Source of the DNA: Tetrastigma voinierianum
Taxonomy: Eukaryota > Streptophyta > Magnoliopsida > Vitales > Vitaceae
Direction: 5' to 3'
Length of the DNA stretch: 64,000 nucleotides
Assembly: GCA_016808115.1 (NCBI GenBank)
Contig: JAEQBH010004109.1
Location: 409,719 to 473,718 of the forward strand
Position numbers and translations under genes: made by a program. Under the pieces are notes generated by a model that did not search any database, was not told the origin of the DNA, and saw only the letters and a list, made by a program, of their open reading frames with translations. This document shows positions 34,284 to 46,140 of this stretch, in pieces (positions within the stretch are counted from its first letter, which is position 1; each line of letters starts with the position of its first letter).

Positions 34284-37134
34284 TGTGGACCACACCCGAT
34301 CCACCGGGCCGGCTTCGCTTTTTAAATGGAAGGAAAATGTGGGTTGATTTTGAATTTTAGAAATCGAGTCCTCGAGGAGGTGATTTTTCACTAAGGTCAC
34401 CACTTACTTTTTGTTGTTATTTTATAGAGAAAACCAAGTGAAGAACAAAAAACCCCGGTAGCTCGTTATGGAAAAGGTAGTGCGAAGCTAGATTTCGGGT
34501 TCGGGGTGGGGTTACCTATCGGGAAGGTACCTCATATGAGGTAGCACCCCTCTAGGCCCAGAACTCGGTCTCTACTAATGAATTGGGTATGTGGGAGCAT
34601 ATGGGTCAGAGATCAGATAGTCTCCTAGGCTAAACATACAACCGTCGGACGACCCTAGGTAATTTATCTAGCATGGCAAAACACTCAACCAAAGGGCAAA
34701 TAGCGTGTACCTATGGTCCTGACCAAAAACTATCGAAGGTTAGTAACAAACATAGCAAGCGCCATGACACCCAAACACAAAGCTTGGCCATGTGAATTCA
34801 TTGCCCAACATTAAAGCACATACACTTTGTGGTCCCTAGCAGCGCATAAGAGAGTCGGTCAAAGGCTCAAATCATCTAAGTGTAAGTCAGAACACCGTAT
34901 GCGCATATGAAAATAATACCAACGCCCTAGCTTATGTACTCAGAAGTCCCTAACCATGCACGGCAAAGAATAGGTAGGGCAAATAGTACATCATACATCA
35001 TGCATTTAAAACCAAATATTGGATCCCATACCGAGAAAGGAAGCATCTTGAAAGGAATTAAGTGGTTTGCTTACTTTAGCACACATTCCCTTTAAAATCC
35101 TGAAACCAAACCATATACAAATCCCACATTGCCCACTACCCACTTTGTTCAAGCGAAGCGAACTCGGACCTAAAGTCAGCCCTACGAGGTTCCTTGGGGC
35201 AACTAAGAGTACGCCATGATAGATTCGGAATTGAAACATGCTAAAATGTTTTGCCCATGAGGAAATTTGTCTTACGTGGCCAGGTTGAATCGGTTCTCCA
35301 GCAAGTCCAAACGATTGAGAAAAATTCCCGAAACTTTGTTAGAAAATACCTCATGGAGTCAGGAGTCCAAAAAACAAGCGGTGCAATTCTAACTCTGAAT
35401 GTCAGAACCCAATATAAACAAGCAAAGTACCTGTTGCCATTTAGGAAAACCTAGCAAATGTGGCAAGCTGGATTCGGTTTCCCAACACATCCTAGACTAT
35501 TGAGAAAAGATCCCAAAATTGTCACAACTTTTCTCACAGAGTCAGGAATCTAACAAGATAAACGAAGTGCAATTCCGACTCCGAATGGCCAAGAACCAAC
35601 ACAAACAAAGCAAACTACCCAAACTGCCATTCGGGAAAACCTAACCCAATGAACCGGCTCATTCGGTTTTGCTTGATCCTAGACTGTTGACAAAAGATCT
35701 CAAACTTGTAAGAAATTTTCTCACAGATTCAGGAATCCTAACAAGACAAGCAGTGCAATTCCGACTCGAATGACCAAGAACCAACACAAACAAAAGACTA
35801 CCCAAGCGCCATTAGGAGAAAACCTATTGATGAACGGCTCGTGCGTTTCCCAACCGGTCTGACTATTGAGAAAGATCTCAAACTTGTCGAACTTTTTCTC
35901 CACGAGTCAGGAATCTAACAAGACAAAGGGTGCAATTCCGACTCGAATGACCAAGAACCAACACAAACAAACGAGACTACCCAAAAGCTGGCATAAAAAG
36001 CTGAACTTCATAAACCAAATGATCCGGTTTCCTAACCGATTGGGCGGTTGGGAATAATTCTCAAAATGGTCAGAACCTTCCTCAAGGAGTCAGGAATCTA
36101 ACAAAACAAACGGTGATTGATTCTCAGCTCGGATGAGTGAGAACCAACCAAAACAATCCGTTGTTTTCGTCGGGATTTGCCAGCGAAGCGTAGTAGAACT
36201 CACGTATGAGCGTGGCAGGTTCAAATGGTTGAGGAAAAACATAAAATTTAGTTAGAATATCCCTTAAAGAATAGAAATTGGGCAGGGTCTATTTCTTACA
36301 CTCTTTCACAAAACGAAGAAAAGAAACCAAGATAAACATCAGAAAAATCATCAAATGTCCAGGAGCAGGAAAAGTGCCTCAAGGTCCCTTCCACTTTGAT
36401 CTTTCTACTCCTTTTGTACCGATTCCCACCTCAGCCTCTGAGCCTATTGGTGTTTCCACCTTCAAGCTTTGGAAAAGAGGCAATCGGTCGAGTTAGCTTC
36501 CACAATAACTCCCTCCTCATTTTCCATGCAAGTGAATATCTTCGTTTAAAGCTTGCTTCACCTAGTATCCACATGGATTCATGGTGGGCTACATATAACC
36601 AAGCCAAAGGCCCAAAATGGACCTAATACCTTGCATGGTCAGTTTACGGGCTTATGGGCTGAACCATATAGGATTTGGGCTCCGAAATCACAAAAGCAGC
36701 TCCCGCACAAAGGCGGCTGGAGCTAACGGTTGAACGGATGCGACCAAGCGAGCGGTTGAGGAAAATTTTAAAATTTTGACAGAATGTTCCCTGAAGGGTG
36801 GGAGACCAACAAAAAAATGATTGCACCATTCAGATTAAGGATAGAGATATGGTCGAAACAAGCTCAAGTGCTCGAATTGACATACTCTAATAAACTTTGA
36901 TTGAGCTAAAACGAGGGCCCCCACTTGCTTCCTATAGTACGATGCCAATAACTAAAAAATGAGTCATGACACTCTAAGTGAACTACATACGCCTCAACGG
37001 ACCACATACAAGCCCACCCGAGGCTCGACGGACTAGGCCTAAAAGGGCCTTAATGGTGTTATATGAGAACGATGGGTGAGTGTGACACCCATAGGATAAA
37101 TGCAAGTGTTGAGGGGCAAAATTGAGGGTCTACA
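34284..37134 (-). mobile_element. 5' LTR of the Tat-like element
   Basis: It begins (plus strand) TGTGGACCACACCCG and ends GAGGGTCTACA. It is colinear with 24347-28264 and lacks the 1.1-kb insert. The five-unit tandem repeat at 35280-36150 matches the other LTR. Confidence 0.8.
35280..36150. repeat. tandem repeat in the 5' LTR, unit about 170-190 bp, 5 copies
   Basis: Same unit as at 25330-26170, with starts near 35310, 35500, 35690, 35865 and 36050. Equal copy number in both LTRs indicates that the array predates insertion. Confidence 0.8.
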
Positions 37135-37359
37135 CACCCGACATCCGTTACCTCGAAAAACGTAAAATTTTGATAGTCTCATAATTCGACGAAATTCGAC
37201 TGGAGTGCTAGATTTCGCGAGATGATTCCAATGATGTAATCCGTTTCGTCATCCAAGATCTAGAAAAAATATAAGCTTTTCCTCTTAGACTATTTGACAG
37301 AGTCTTTTTGTTTTACCATTTTTGAAAATTTTAAATTTTAAGATTTTCATGGGTTCCCA
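37135..37359 (-). mobile_element. solo LTR E, right part (LTR 5' end)
   Basis: On the minus strand this starts TGGGAACCC and contains TTTTTTCTAGATCTTGGATGACG and TTTTCGAGG, the conserved opening blocks of this LTR family. It completes the part at 22023-24346; TAACT follows at 37360-37364. Confidence 0.8.
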
Positions 37360-38889
37360 TAACTATTAGAGTTATCCTTTCATCCCTTTTCCTTGTTCCA
37401 TAAAGTTAATCCTTACCTCAGCCTTCTTCAATTGAAAAGATGGAGTTCTATCTCGACATTATCATCCAACCAGCAAAAGCCATGATAAATAATTTAGGAA
37501 GAAAACATGATCTCTTGATTTTGTTTTATTAGAGGATTAAAATCTCATTATATTAATTGTTTGGATTCTTGTTTTAGTTTTTTGTTCATGAATGTTTCAA
37601 TATGATAAAGTTGAAGGGTGCGTGTTTAATTGGCGGAGGTTATCGGAGAGAATATATTTATTTCTCTCTATCTCTAATTGTAACGGAACGGACTACTTTA
37701 CATATAAATATAAGTTAACTCTATTTCCCAGTGTTACAGAGATCCCACCCTTTATGTGGCAACAAATTTTCATGCTTGTCTTTGTATTTGTACAATTCAA
37801 TTTGTTGTATATAAATATTTTCTTGCAAACTTGACACCTCATCTTTCATTTTCAATCATTTATCTGCTCTTCAACATTTACACATTGATTTGTTGATGTT
37901 TCATAGTGACTGTTTGTGGGATTGTGGCTATAATTGGTTATCTATAAAGAAAATCTCTTATAATTATTTTGTAAACATATATTATTAACATTTTGGTATA
38001 TTCATGTTCTTCAACACGCTATCAAAACCGAAAGATGAGATTAATTTTGGTACTCTAATTTAATGGAAAATTAAATTACAAATCAAATTTAAAATTTTGA
38101 CTAATCTTTGTAGGTAATGAGAAGGAATCATCTTATTAGGGAAAAGTATCAACAACGGCACTAAAAACTTAAACACGAAACGTGTATAAAATAACAAGTA
38201 CCTAAGTGCGCAGTGCTTTGTCTAGTGACAGAACAGAAATGTCGAAAATATTTAATTACATATTTTGCTGATATGGCCAAAAATAAGGAGTGTACCATTG
38301 GATCCACCAGGACTAACGACCTGTTATTATATAAGGTGCAAATGAAATTTATATACATCTTGTATTATTGATGAATATTTTACCATTTACATTATAAATT
38401 TAACATTATTACTTTATTTTATTTTTCAATAATCGCACCATATTTTCAAAGAAATTTAAAATTAAAATTATTTGATAATATAAAATATTAAGATAATTTT
38501 TAATTATAAATTAATATTAATATAGAAATATTCACATCACAATTGCAAAATTTCATAAATCAACACTTATATAAAATATTTTGTGTAAATGTAAAAATAA
38601 TTTATTTATAATTTTAAATGTGGAATTTAAAAATGTTTAACAAAATAATTGAAGTAAAAAAAACAAAATTAATCTTATTTCTTAATAAATAAATATAAAT
38701 ATAGATTAAGAAAACAAATATTTTTTACAAAAAAGTTAATTGCTATTATCATATCTATTTAGTTTTATATATCTCATTTTAATACCCATAATATACAATA
38801 TTTTGAATTATTTCATTATCTACGTAATAATAATAATAAGGGAAAAAATAAAATACTATCCGAATGTATAAATAACATATTCAATTTTA
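37360..38889. other. spacer between two LTRs, no recognised gene
   Basis: AT-rich, especially 38390-38880. A copia-LTR-like pattern (TTTCTCTCTATCTCTAATTG and later a TTTTGGTAT stretch near 37991) is suggestive but too weak to call. Confidence 0.45.
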
Positions 38890-40709
38890 TGTAGCCCCAC
38901 AAAAAGCGAGGTGTGCGTTTGACAAATCAATCGTGAATATTATTGGATGTTGAATAACTTTCGACACCACTCATGAAAATCGCCAATCTCGCTGTCTGGG
39001 GAGGCTACCCAAGAAATGCAAGTTGTTACGATCACTTGGCAACATGTCCCAATATTTTACAAAGGCCACTGCAAGGTCCATATACAATTAAAATGAGTAA
39101 AAATGGTCACGTGGGCCCATGATCAATACTCACTAAAAATATCCAACCAACTATATTACATGGTTCAAGAGTTAATAAATCACTCTTACTTCAAACATAT
39201 AGTTAAATTTACAATTCTAATACATGTTATACAAAATGAAAATGCCAAAGCCACATGTCGACTTTCTTCTAAACGACCTCACAATGAGTGTCGCCTTCCC
39301 GATGGCTCACATGTACTGAAATAATATTTCCTCGACGAGGTGAGTAATGCCCGGTAGTGATAATTTCCTGGGTTACTCCCCCACTAAGATACATGTGTAA
39401 TGTCGCTGGCAACCAATCACACTCAAGTGAAATACATGATCCTACTTGAATGTCTACATACGCATTCTCATGTCTCGAGTCCTCATGAAATCATATGTCT
39501 GCAAAAGCCAAAATCAGAAAAATACAGGTTTTAACAAAACTTTTTTGTTCTTGAAAAGCAACTAAGGATTTGGGTAATTTTATTGGTTTCAACCCACTGG
39601 TAATTTGTTCGGATAACCTTAAGAGCAATTCATGGGCCCCTCAGACATCGAATTGTTGGACAATTTCAAACATAATTCTCAGGAAAATCTTATTAAATTC
39701 CTTTCCTGAAACATTTTTCCTTTTTATTTTCATCATGTCATGCACTCCTCCTAATATTCTAGGGTGCCCAGTGCATATGGAATGCATTATCTTAATTCCA
39801 ACAGCTCATACTAATATATAAAACATGTATATCGTTAACATAATTAATTCCACCATGATTCATGTTATTAAATTCATCAATAACGCAGGAATTGGCTCAC
39901 ATGTTCAATTAACAAATACAAACAATTCATTTGAATCACTCAACAACATAAAAATCACACCAAAATCACGTGAACAATGACCCTCGGGTTGGCGCATTCC
40001 TGACCATAATTAAGGGATTTCGTCACTCGGTTCACGACTTTTGAGACCGATAACACGACCTTGGGCACAAACAAATCCTCATGTAAAATGGTCGTGGCCA
40101 AAGAATAACGAAGTGGAAAGATCCCTACCTCTTGGAGTTGTTGGAACTCCACCAAATGTCGGTGCTCACGGCGTGGCCCTCGCGTAGATTAGGCTTCGTT
40201 TCTTACTCCGTCGAGCGACCGATTCGAGCGTGAAATCACAGAGAGGAAGTAGCTCTCTCTCTCTCTGCCTAAAACACCGAATCCACCTCACTACCGATTT
40301 TTGCTTTCCAATGGAGAAGATGACTATTCCTTTTTTTTGTTTTATTCACTTAACATTTCAATAATTCCCATTTTGTCATTTTGTCTTGATTTTTGACACA
40401 TGAAACAATCTAAATGAATTCATTTTCATCTCTCTCTCAATCATCTGACATAGGTCGCATGGGTATGTAGTATGTGACTTTTTCACATCACATGTCTCTC
40501 TAGAAACGTTCTGACACGAGCACCGTTAATATAAAAACGTGAAGTGGCATGCCGAGAGTGACGAAGTCGGCGTGGTGGCCCCAGATTTTGCGAGATGATT
40601 CCAACGGTGAAATCCATTTTTTCATCCGAGATCTAGAAAAAATTTCGGATTTTGGCCAAAATTAACATTTTACCCTTTTCAAAAAATTAGAATTTTCTCG
40701 GGTTTTACA
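38890..40709 (-). mobile_element. solo LTR, copy G
   Basis: The minus strand starts TGTAAAACCCGAGAAAATTC at 40709 and ends GTGGGGCTACA at 38890. Internal blocks match LTR C best, for example GTTGGAC near 39655 against GGTCCAACAATTACACG in C. Flanks are TTTTA and ATTTA (4/5), and no primer-binding site is attached. A hairpin lies at 40134-40150. Confidence 0.75.
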
Positions 40710-41040
40710 ATTTAATAATTAAATGATTATCTAAATCCATTTGATTTTAATCTTAACCTCAATTAAAATCTAAATCATTTCTCATTATCTATATAAAAAT
40801 AATATTTGTATCAATAATTACAAATTAATTAATTAAAATAATTACTCATTCAATTTATAGAATAATATTTAATGTAGTAATTATAAATTTAATTAGTAAT
40901 ATTAAATAACTATAATATATGTATTTTACTTATTTTTTCATTTTTAAATTTTAATAAGTATTTTCACCAAATATTTTTGTAAAAATATCAAGATATTCTT
41001 ACAGTATTTTAGATATATCCGTAAAATCTAATTATCGATA
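40710..41040. other. AT-rich spacer, nothing recognised
   Basis: No feature visible. Confidence 0.5.
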
Positions 41041-41995
41041 TATCTGTGTTTACCTATATTTTGATAATTGGTCGTGAATAAGTAATAAAGTGAAAAGTAG
41101 AGTGTCGAACTCATTCTATTTAGATGGACAAATATAGGCTGAAAATAAGATAAACTAGCAAGCAAAATATTACCCTAAATTACCAATGAAGACTCAATGA
41201 AGAAAACCTAAAACAATCTAAAAACCCTAGAGCATCAATTTCACCAAGATTATAATTAATTGAAGGAATTTGGATTTAAATGACTGTTTTGCTTACTTTT
41301 TGTTAACGGATATCACTTTAGTTTAGTAGTGATCTCCAGTTTTCAATACATCTCTTGAAGGTTAGGTCAAGGTCATATTGCCTAACCACTAAACTCAAAA
41401 GTCATTAACCTTAAGAATCATGCTTACCATGTTAAACCTTAGGATATCTCTATCTCTAGGCATTGAACAATTATTCATATTGGTCCCCTACGAAATTTGG
41501 CTTCTCATCCTAAATTTGAAAGCAGATAATCAAATAGGTAGTGATTAGCAAACTATTTGTAATGAAAACAAAATGAACTATCCAATTAAATAAACAACTA
41601 TATAAGAGTTAATCCAAAGTTCCGACAATCAAATCAAATCAAGGGTACATCATAGCCCTAGGAAACAAACTAAAACATACAAAGAACAAAGAAAACATAG
41701 GGTAGAAAACAAGAAACTTTCTAGGTTTTGATGAAGAATTTACGTCTCTCTCGGATCTTGTCGGTGAGGCTTCAATTTGACCTCGAGACTCTCATCATCG
41801 TTCCCTAGTCTCCAACTCCTCTCCCCTCTGGCCTCCTTAAGCTCTAGGGCTCATCCCCTTCTATAGATTTAAGGTTAGGGGTCGAAAAATACAAAGTTTT
41901 TGGGTGTGCAACGTCAGTGACGTCACAACGTGAGCTTTAACGTTGGTGTTGTGAGTCTCGGCCCCACATTACGATCGGCAGTGAACAGTTTCGAT
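41041..41995 (-). mobile_element. gypsy (Athila-like) LTR remnant
   Basis: On the minus strand a GACGTCACTGACGTTGCAC block is followed by CCTAGGGCTATGATGTACCC and an end region with TCGACACTCTACTTTTCACT. The order resembles LTR J (46141-47462). Ends were not found. Confidence 0.5.
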
Positions 41996-43530
41996 AAAAT
42001 TTTAGAATCAAATGTGAAAGTTTAAATTTTTATCCTAAATAAAGCTAATGAAGATATTTGATAGAGAATGTTTGACTTGTGAAGATATTTAATCAATTTA
42101 TATCGAGTATCGATATCGTTTGGAAACGAAATTTCAAGATTTTATCGAAAATCGGCGATATTTCAGATTACTCTGATAGTTTTTTGATAGTCAACTTGGT
42201 AATCTGTCAGCTTATTCAAAATTTCACAAAATCTAGTCAAAAGCTAGTCCAAAGCTATATAAAGCGAGCTGTTGTTCACCAAACCATCTAGCTTTGATAA
42301 TTACAGGCATTCAAACAATATATTTTAGAGATAAATTATCTGCCCTTTTTTAATACATTAATATTATTTTCAAGAATTATGTTTAAAATTTTCAAAATAA
42401 TATATATTAAAATTGTTCCATAGATTGATAAGATAAAGTATTAATATATTTTAATTTATAAATTAATAACGGTAATAACAATAACTTATTTTTATAGATA
42501 AATCAATAATATATATTTAAAATTTTAAAATTACAATTATATTCGATAATTTTCTAAAGATAATATGTTAAATAAGAAACATAATTATAATAATTTTTTT
42601 GACAACGTAATTATAATAATAATTTATTGTTAATGGCTAAATTCTAATAATATTTATTTAAATTTTAATATTATAATTATTTTCATGATAATTTTTTAAA
42701 ATATAAACATTATCTTTTTTGAGAAAATTATTTTTTTAAAGTATTTTCATAACTTTATATAATTTTCGTTTTATATATATTTATATGTAAAAATATTCAT
42801 AAATATAACTCTCTTGTCAAGTAAAATCTAAATCTTAGATATATCGTCGAAGCCGGAATATTTTTATCCTTGAGGGTAACAAAATGAGAATAGGTTTATA
42901 AAAATGAAATGGGTCAAGATAGAAGACCTTTTGTTTATTGATACGTCGCTGTTCCTATTTGTATCATAAGTGAAGATGCAGATTTTCTTCCTTTAAATAG
43001 AAAATTTGAGCTTGTTTATCGTTTTTTAAAACTGTTTTCTGTTCTAAAAAAACAAAAAGAACAAGGGAAGCGATGTAATCTATTTTTCACAAAAGAGTGT
43101 TCTACTAGGGTGGACTCAGACCTTTAATTGAAATATTTTATCATTTTTATCAAATATTTTTTAAATTGGAAAACACAACTCAAATAAATTGAGATGGACC
43201 TTATAACATAGTTTTTCCCAAAAAAATTTCAGTTAGATCAGCATGAGTTGTGGGAGTCACATGCAGTTGATTAGTGACAGGCAAATGGAACCGTTGTTCC
43301 TTGTATTATAATCCATGGAGACCTGTTCCCACTGTCATAACGGAATCTGTTTCTCTATCTTTTGGACTGTTGTTTTGTGACCTGTATTTGATTTTGGGCT
43401 TATGCCCAATCCGAACTCGTGAAAGAAAAAGTTGAGAAAAAATAGAAATCTATTGTGGTAGAAGGGGTTGAACTGACATGTGCAACCCCGGATAGCCCAC
43501 AATTGATGTAAAAAGTACGAGGAGCTTGCT
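41996..43530. other. AT-rich region, no recognised gene
   Basis: Mostly A/T. Frames are short and without motifs. Confidence 0.5.
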
Positions 43531-43535
43531 CACTG

Positions 43536-43548
43536 TGGTATCAGGCCT
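43536..43548 (+). promoter_or_regulatory. possible primer-binding site (TGGTATCAGGCC)
   Basis: It differs from the initiator-Met site TGGTATCAGAGC in its last few bases and follows CTCACTG. An LTR end may lie just upstream, but no partner LTR was found. Confidence 0.3.
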
Positions 43549-44143
43549 TTATAACAGTATTTTTATCGTATCAACATATTCTCTTTGATTTTTCCAACAA
43601 GAATTTCCACGTAAATCTAGTGCTTTTATTTGTTTTCATATTCCATTATTGTCAATGGGTGATCATACTTGTGGACGAATTAAAAACTCTGCTTCCCCTT
43701 CTTTTCAGTCTTATATTAAGGTTCTGATGGCTCTCCCCTCTCTTTTACCTCTTCTCTATTCTTTTTGCCTCTCTCTATCAAATCACAACCATTTCTTTAG
43801 CTTTCTCCATCTCCAGATTCCCTATCCCTTAATTTCCCATTTTTATCATCCATTCCTAGCTTCAGTCTTTTTTCCATTTTCTCTCTTCTTGGAACATATC
43901 CTATGCTCCATGTTTTCTTGCGATCTCTTTTTAAGGTGACTGTTAGTACTCTCTCTATCCAAAGGAGGTGAAAGGTCGAGAAATTATGTATTTGGACTTT
44001 GCTTGAGGCAAAGCCAAATGGGCAGCTTCTCAAGTATGACCCTTTCTTGAACATCTCTGCTGCAATGCTCCAACTTTCCCAATGGTAGCAGCGCTTTCCC
44101 AACATGAATTTTCTGAGTTGTTGTGAAACATGGAAGTGTAGCA

Positions 44144-44163
44144 TATATATATATATATATATA
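44144..44163. repeat. short (AT)n run
   Basis: About ten AT units. Confidence 0.85.
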
Positions 44164-44353
44164 AAATTGAAAATTAATATTAACATTAATTTTGTAACCA
44201 ACCTAAGTTGGGGAAATTAGTTTATCTACACGCAATAGGACTATTGTTAGAATCATATAGACATATCTTTTGGAATGGAATGATCTTTTAGACCTAGAAC
44301 AAATAATATCTATTTAGGAGGAAATGAATCATCCCTAATTAATTACATTACAT

Positions 44354-44511
44354 CAATATTTTAAAATTAGAGTGGTGATTGAATCGAAAAAGTTATCGGT
44401 TCAATGTTTGAAGTAGTTAGTTAACGGTCAGCAGTTGGGGTGAAGATTTGTAAGGTCACCCGTCGATGGTTACGATCAGATTGATGGTCGATTTAATTTT
44501 TAAAACATTGG
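44354..44511. mobile_element. MITE-like element
   Basis: The left end CAATATTTTAAAATTAGAG and the reverse complement of the right end, CAATGTTTTAAAAATTAAAT, are imperfect inverted repeats. The interior has TTATCGGTTCAATG and GGTCGATTTAATTTTT blocks typical of a widespread plant MITE. Confidence 0.5.
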
Positions 44512-44599
44512 TTAAAATTGATCTTTAGTCCCTTCAATAGAACTTTATGTATGTGTAATATGGATATTTATTTCAATTGTGTAAATGCATTTTAAAGTT

Positions 44600-46140
44600 T
44601 CAGGTTGGGTTACCATCATCTTTGACTTCTATAATAGGCAAAAGTCTATCCCCTCAATATTTGTTACTACATTTTCTATTTAGTGGTTTAGTTGAAAGGA
44701 TCGACCAAAATTCAATTCTAACCTCACAAAATCCAGGAAAATAACCCGTCTCAAGCGGTTGCCGCACAATATTGTGCCTTAGGAGTATATTTATGTTCTT
44801 CCCATTAAACATTTTACTTTTAGCCTTAGTTATTGCAGTTAGGCTATCACAACACATAGATATAGATGATGCTACTCTCGTCCATAAAGGGATATCCGCC
44901 AATAGATTTATGAGCCACTCAGCTTTAGAACTTGTCTTCTCTTAGGCTATAAACTCAGCCTCCATCGTGGACTAAGTAATGCCAGTTTGCTTGGATGATT
45001 TCCAGCTCACCTCACTAATGTTAAAAAACGTACCCACTAGTGCTCTTTCATGTCATTTGAATCGAGATCCGGTTCCATTACTAAATCCTTTAAAACATTT
45101 AAGTCTCTCGCACAAACAATAGTATTTGGTGCCTCTCAAGTACTTAGTACTCTATGAATGGAAACCCGTTATCACGATTAGGGCTTTGGGTGTGCAGGCT
45201 CAATCTTCAATTGTGTAGGCAATGTTAGGTCTAATACAATTTGCCAAGTACATTAGGCTAGCAATTATACGAGGCATATAATTTGAGCAACACTATATTC
45301 TTTATTTTTCTTCAACCCATGTACAGGACCATAGTTGACATTGGTTTATAATCAAAGTGTTCAAATCTCCTTAGAATTCTTCAACATAGTGTTCTTGAGA
45401 AAGATTAATCCCATTAGGTGTTCTTGATATTTTAATTCCTAGAATCACCTTTGCTTCTCCTAGATCTTTCATATCAAACTTAGATCTTAGGAAACTCTTA
45501 GTCTCAATAACAACTTGTAGATTAGTCCCAAATCTAAGCATATCATAACATATAAACAAATGATAATGCATAGGTTATTTTCAACTTTATATAAGTAAGT
45601 TTATCAACACCATTAATAGAGAATCCATTAGATACCAACACATGATCAAATTTTCTATGTCACTATTTAGGTGCTTGTTTTAACCCATAAAGATATTTAA
45701 CTAGCCTACAAGCTTTTGCTCTCTCCTGGACCATATACCCTTCAAGGTTTGATCCATATAAATTTCCTCCTCCTAGTTCCCCCATTCAAAAGGCGGTCTT
45801 GTATCCATCTGGTGTATCACTAGGTTATGAATTGATGCTAAAGCAGTGCCTCCTAACTGAGAAAATCCTTGTCACAAAGAGCAAAAGTATCAAAGTAATC
45901 TACACCTTTCTTTTCTTTTGTTTAGACCTTTGTAACTAAAGTGCCTTATATGTCTTAATAGACAAAAGTTGGTTTTAATTTCCTTTTAAGATCCATTTGC
46001 AACCTATAGTTTTAGCACCAGGAGGCAAGTCTACTATCTCCCAAGCAGGTTGTATGCATTATTGATTCAATTTCTACTAATGGCCTCCTTCCATAAAGGT
46101 GCATCAAGTGAAGTCATAGCTTCCTTATAGGATCTAGGGT
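44600..46140 (-). pseudogene. Ty1/copia reverse transcriptase - RNase H remnant
   Basis: Reading leftward from 46140: a KEAMTSLDAPLWKEAI start (the usual opening of the copia RT region), IHNLVIHQMD, EEEIYMDQ, then CIIICLYV. After that come FGTNLQVVIETKSFL and FDMKDLGEAKVILGIKI (45571-45371), a WKSSKQTGIT-TMEAEF block, and LADIPLW with CCDSLTAITKAKSKM and LRHNIVRQ (44902-44654), ending near KPLNRK. Stops and frameshifts are numerous, and the YVDD catalytic motif is broken at the frame change near 45545. The 5' part of pol, gag and both LTRs are missing. The right edge coincides with LTR J. Confidence 0.85.

Larger units (their letters stand above)
24347..37134 (-). mobile_element. Tat-like Ty3/gypsy element, deletion derivative, inserted in LTR E
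   Basis: Two LTRs (24347-28264 and 34284-37134) begin and end with TGTGGACC and GGTC(C/T)ACA. The minus strand is coding: next to the right-hand (5') LTR sits a primer-binding site (34262-34280), then a leader, gag, a piece of integrase, a 3-kb 3' UTR with a minisatellite, and a polypurine tract beside the left-hand (3') LTR. The primer-binding site resembles the tRNA-Arg type seen in Tat/Ogre elements. Protease, RT and RNase H are absent. No clean 5-bp duplication is seen at 24346/37135. LTR-LTR divergence is high, so insertion is old. Confidence 0.8.

Noticed and set aside
37980..38040. Copia LTR end with primer-binding site near 37991
   Set aside because: Only TGGTAT matches, and no LTR start, TATA or partner repeat could be found.
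43649..43939. 96-aa plus-strand frame starting MSMGDHTCG as the gag of an element with the primer site at 43536
   Set aside because: No gag motif follows, and the region is pyrimidine-rich with low complexity.
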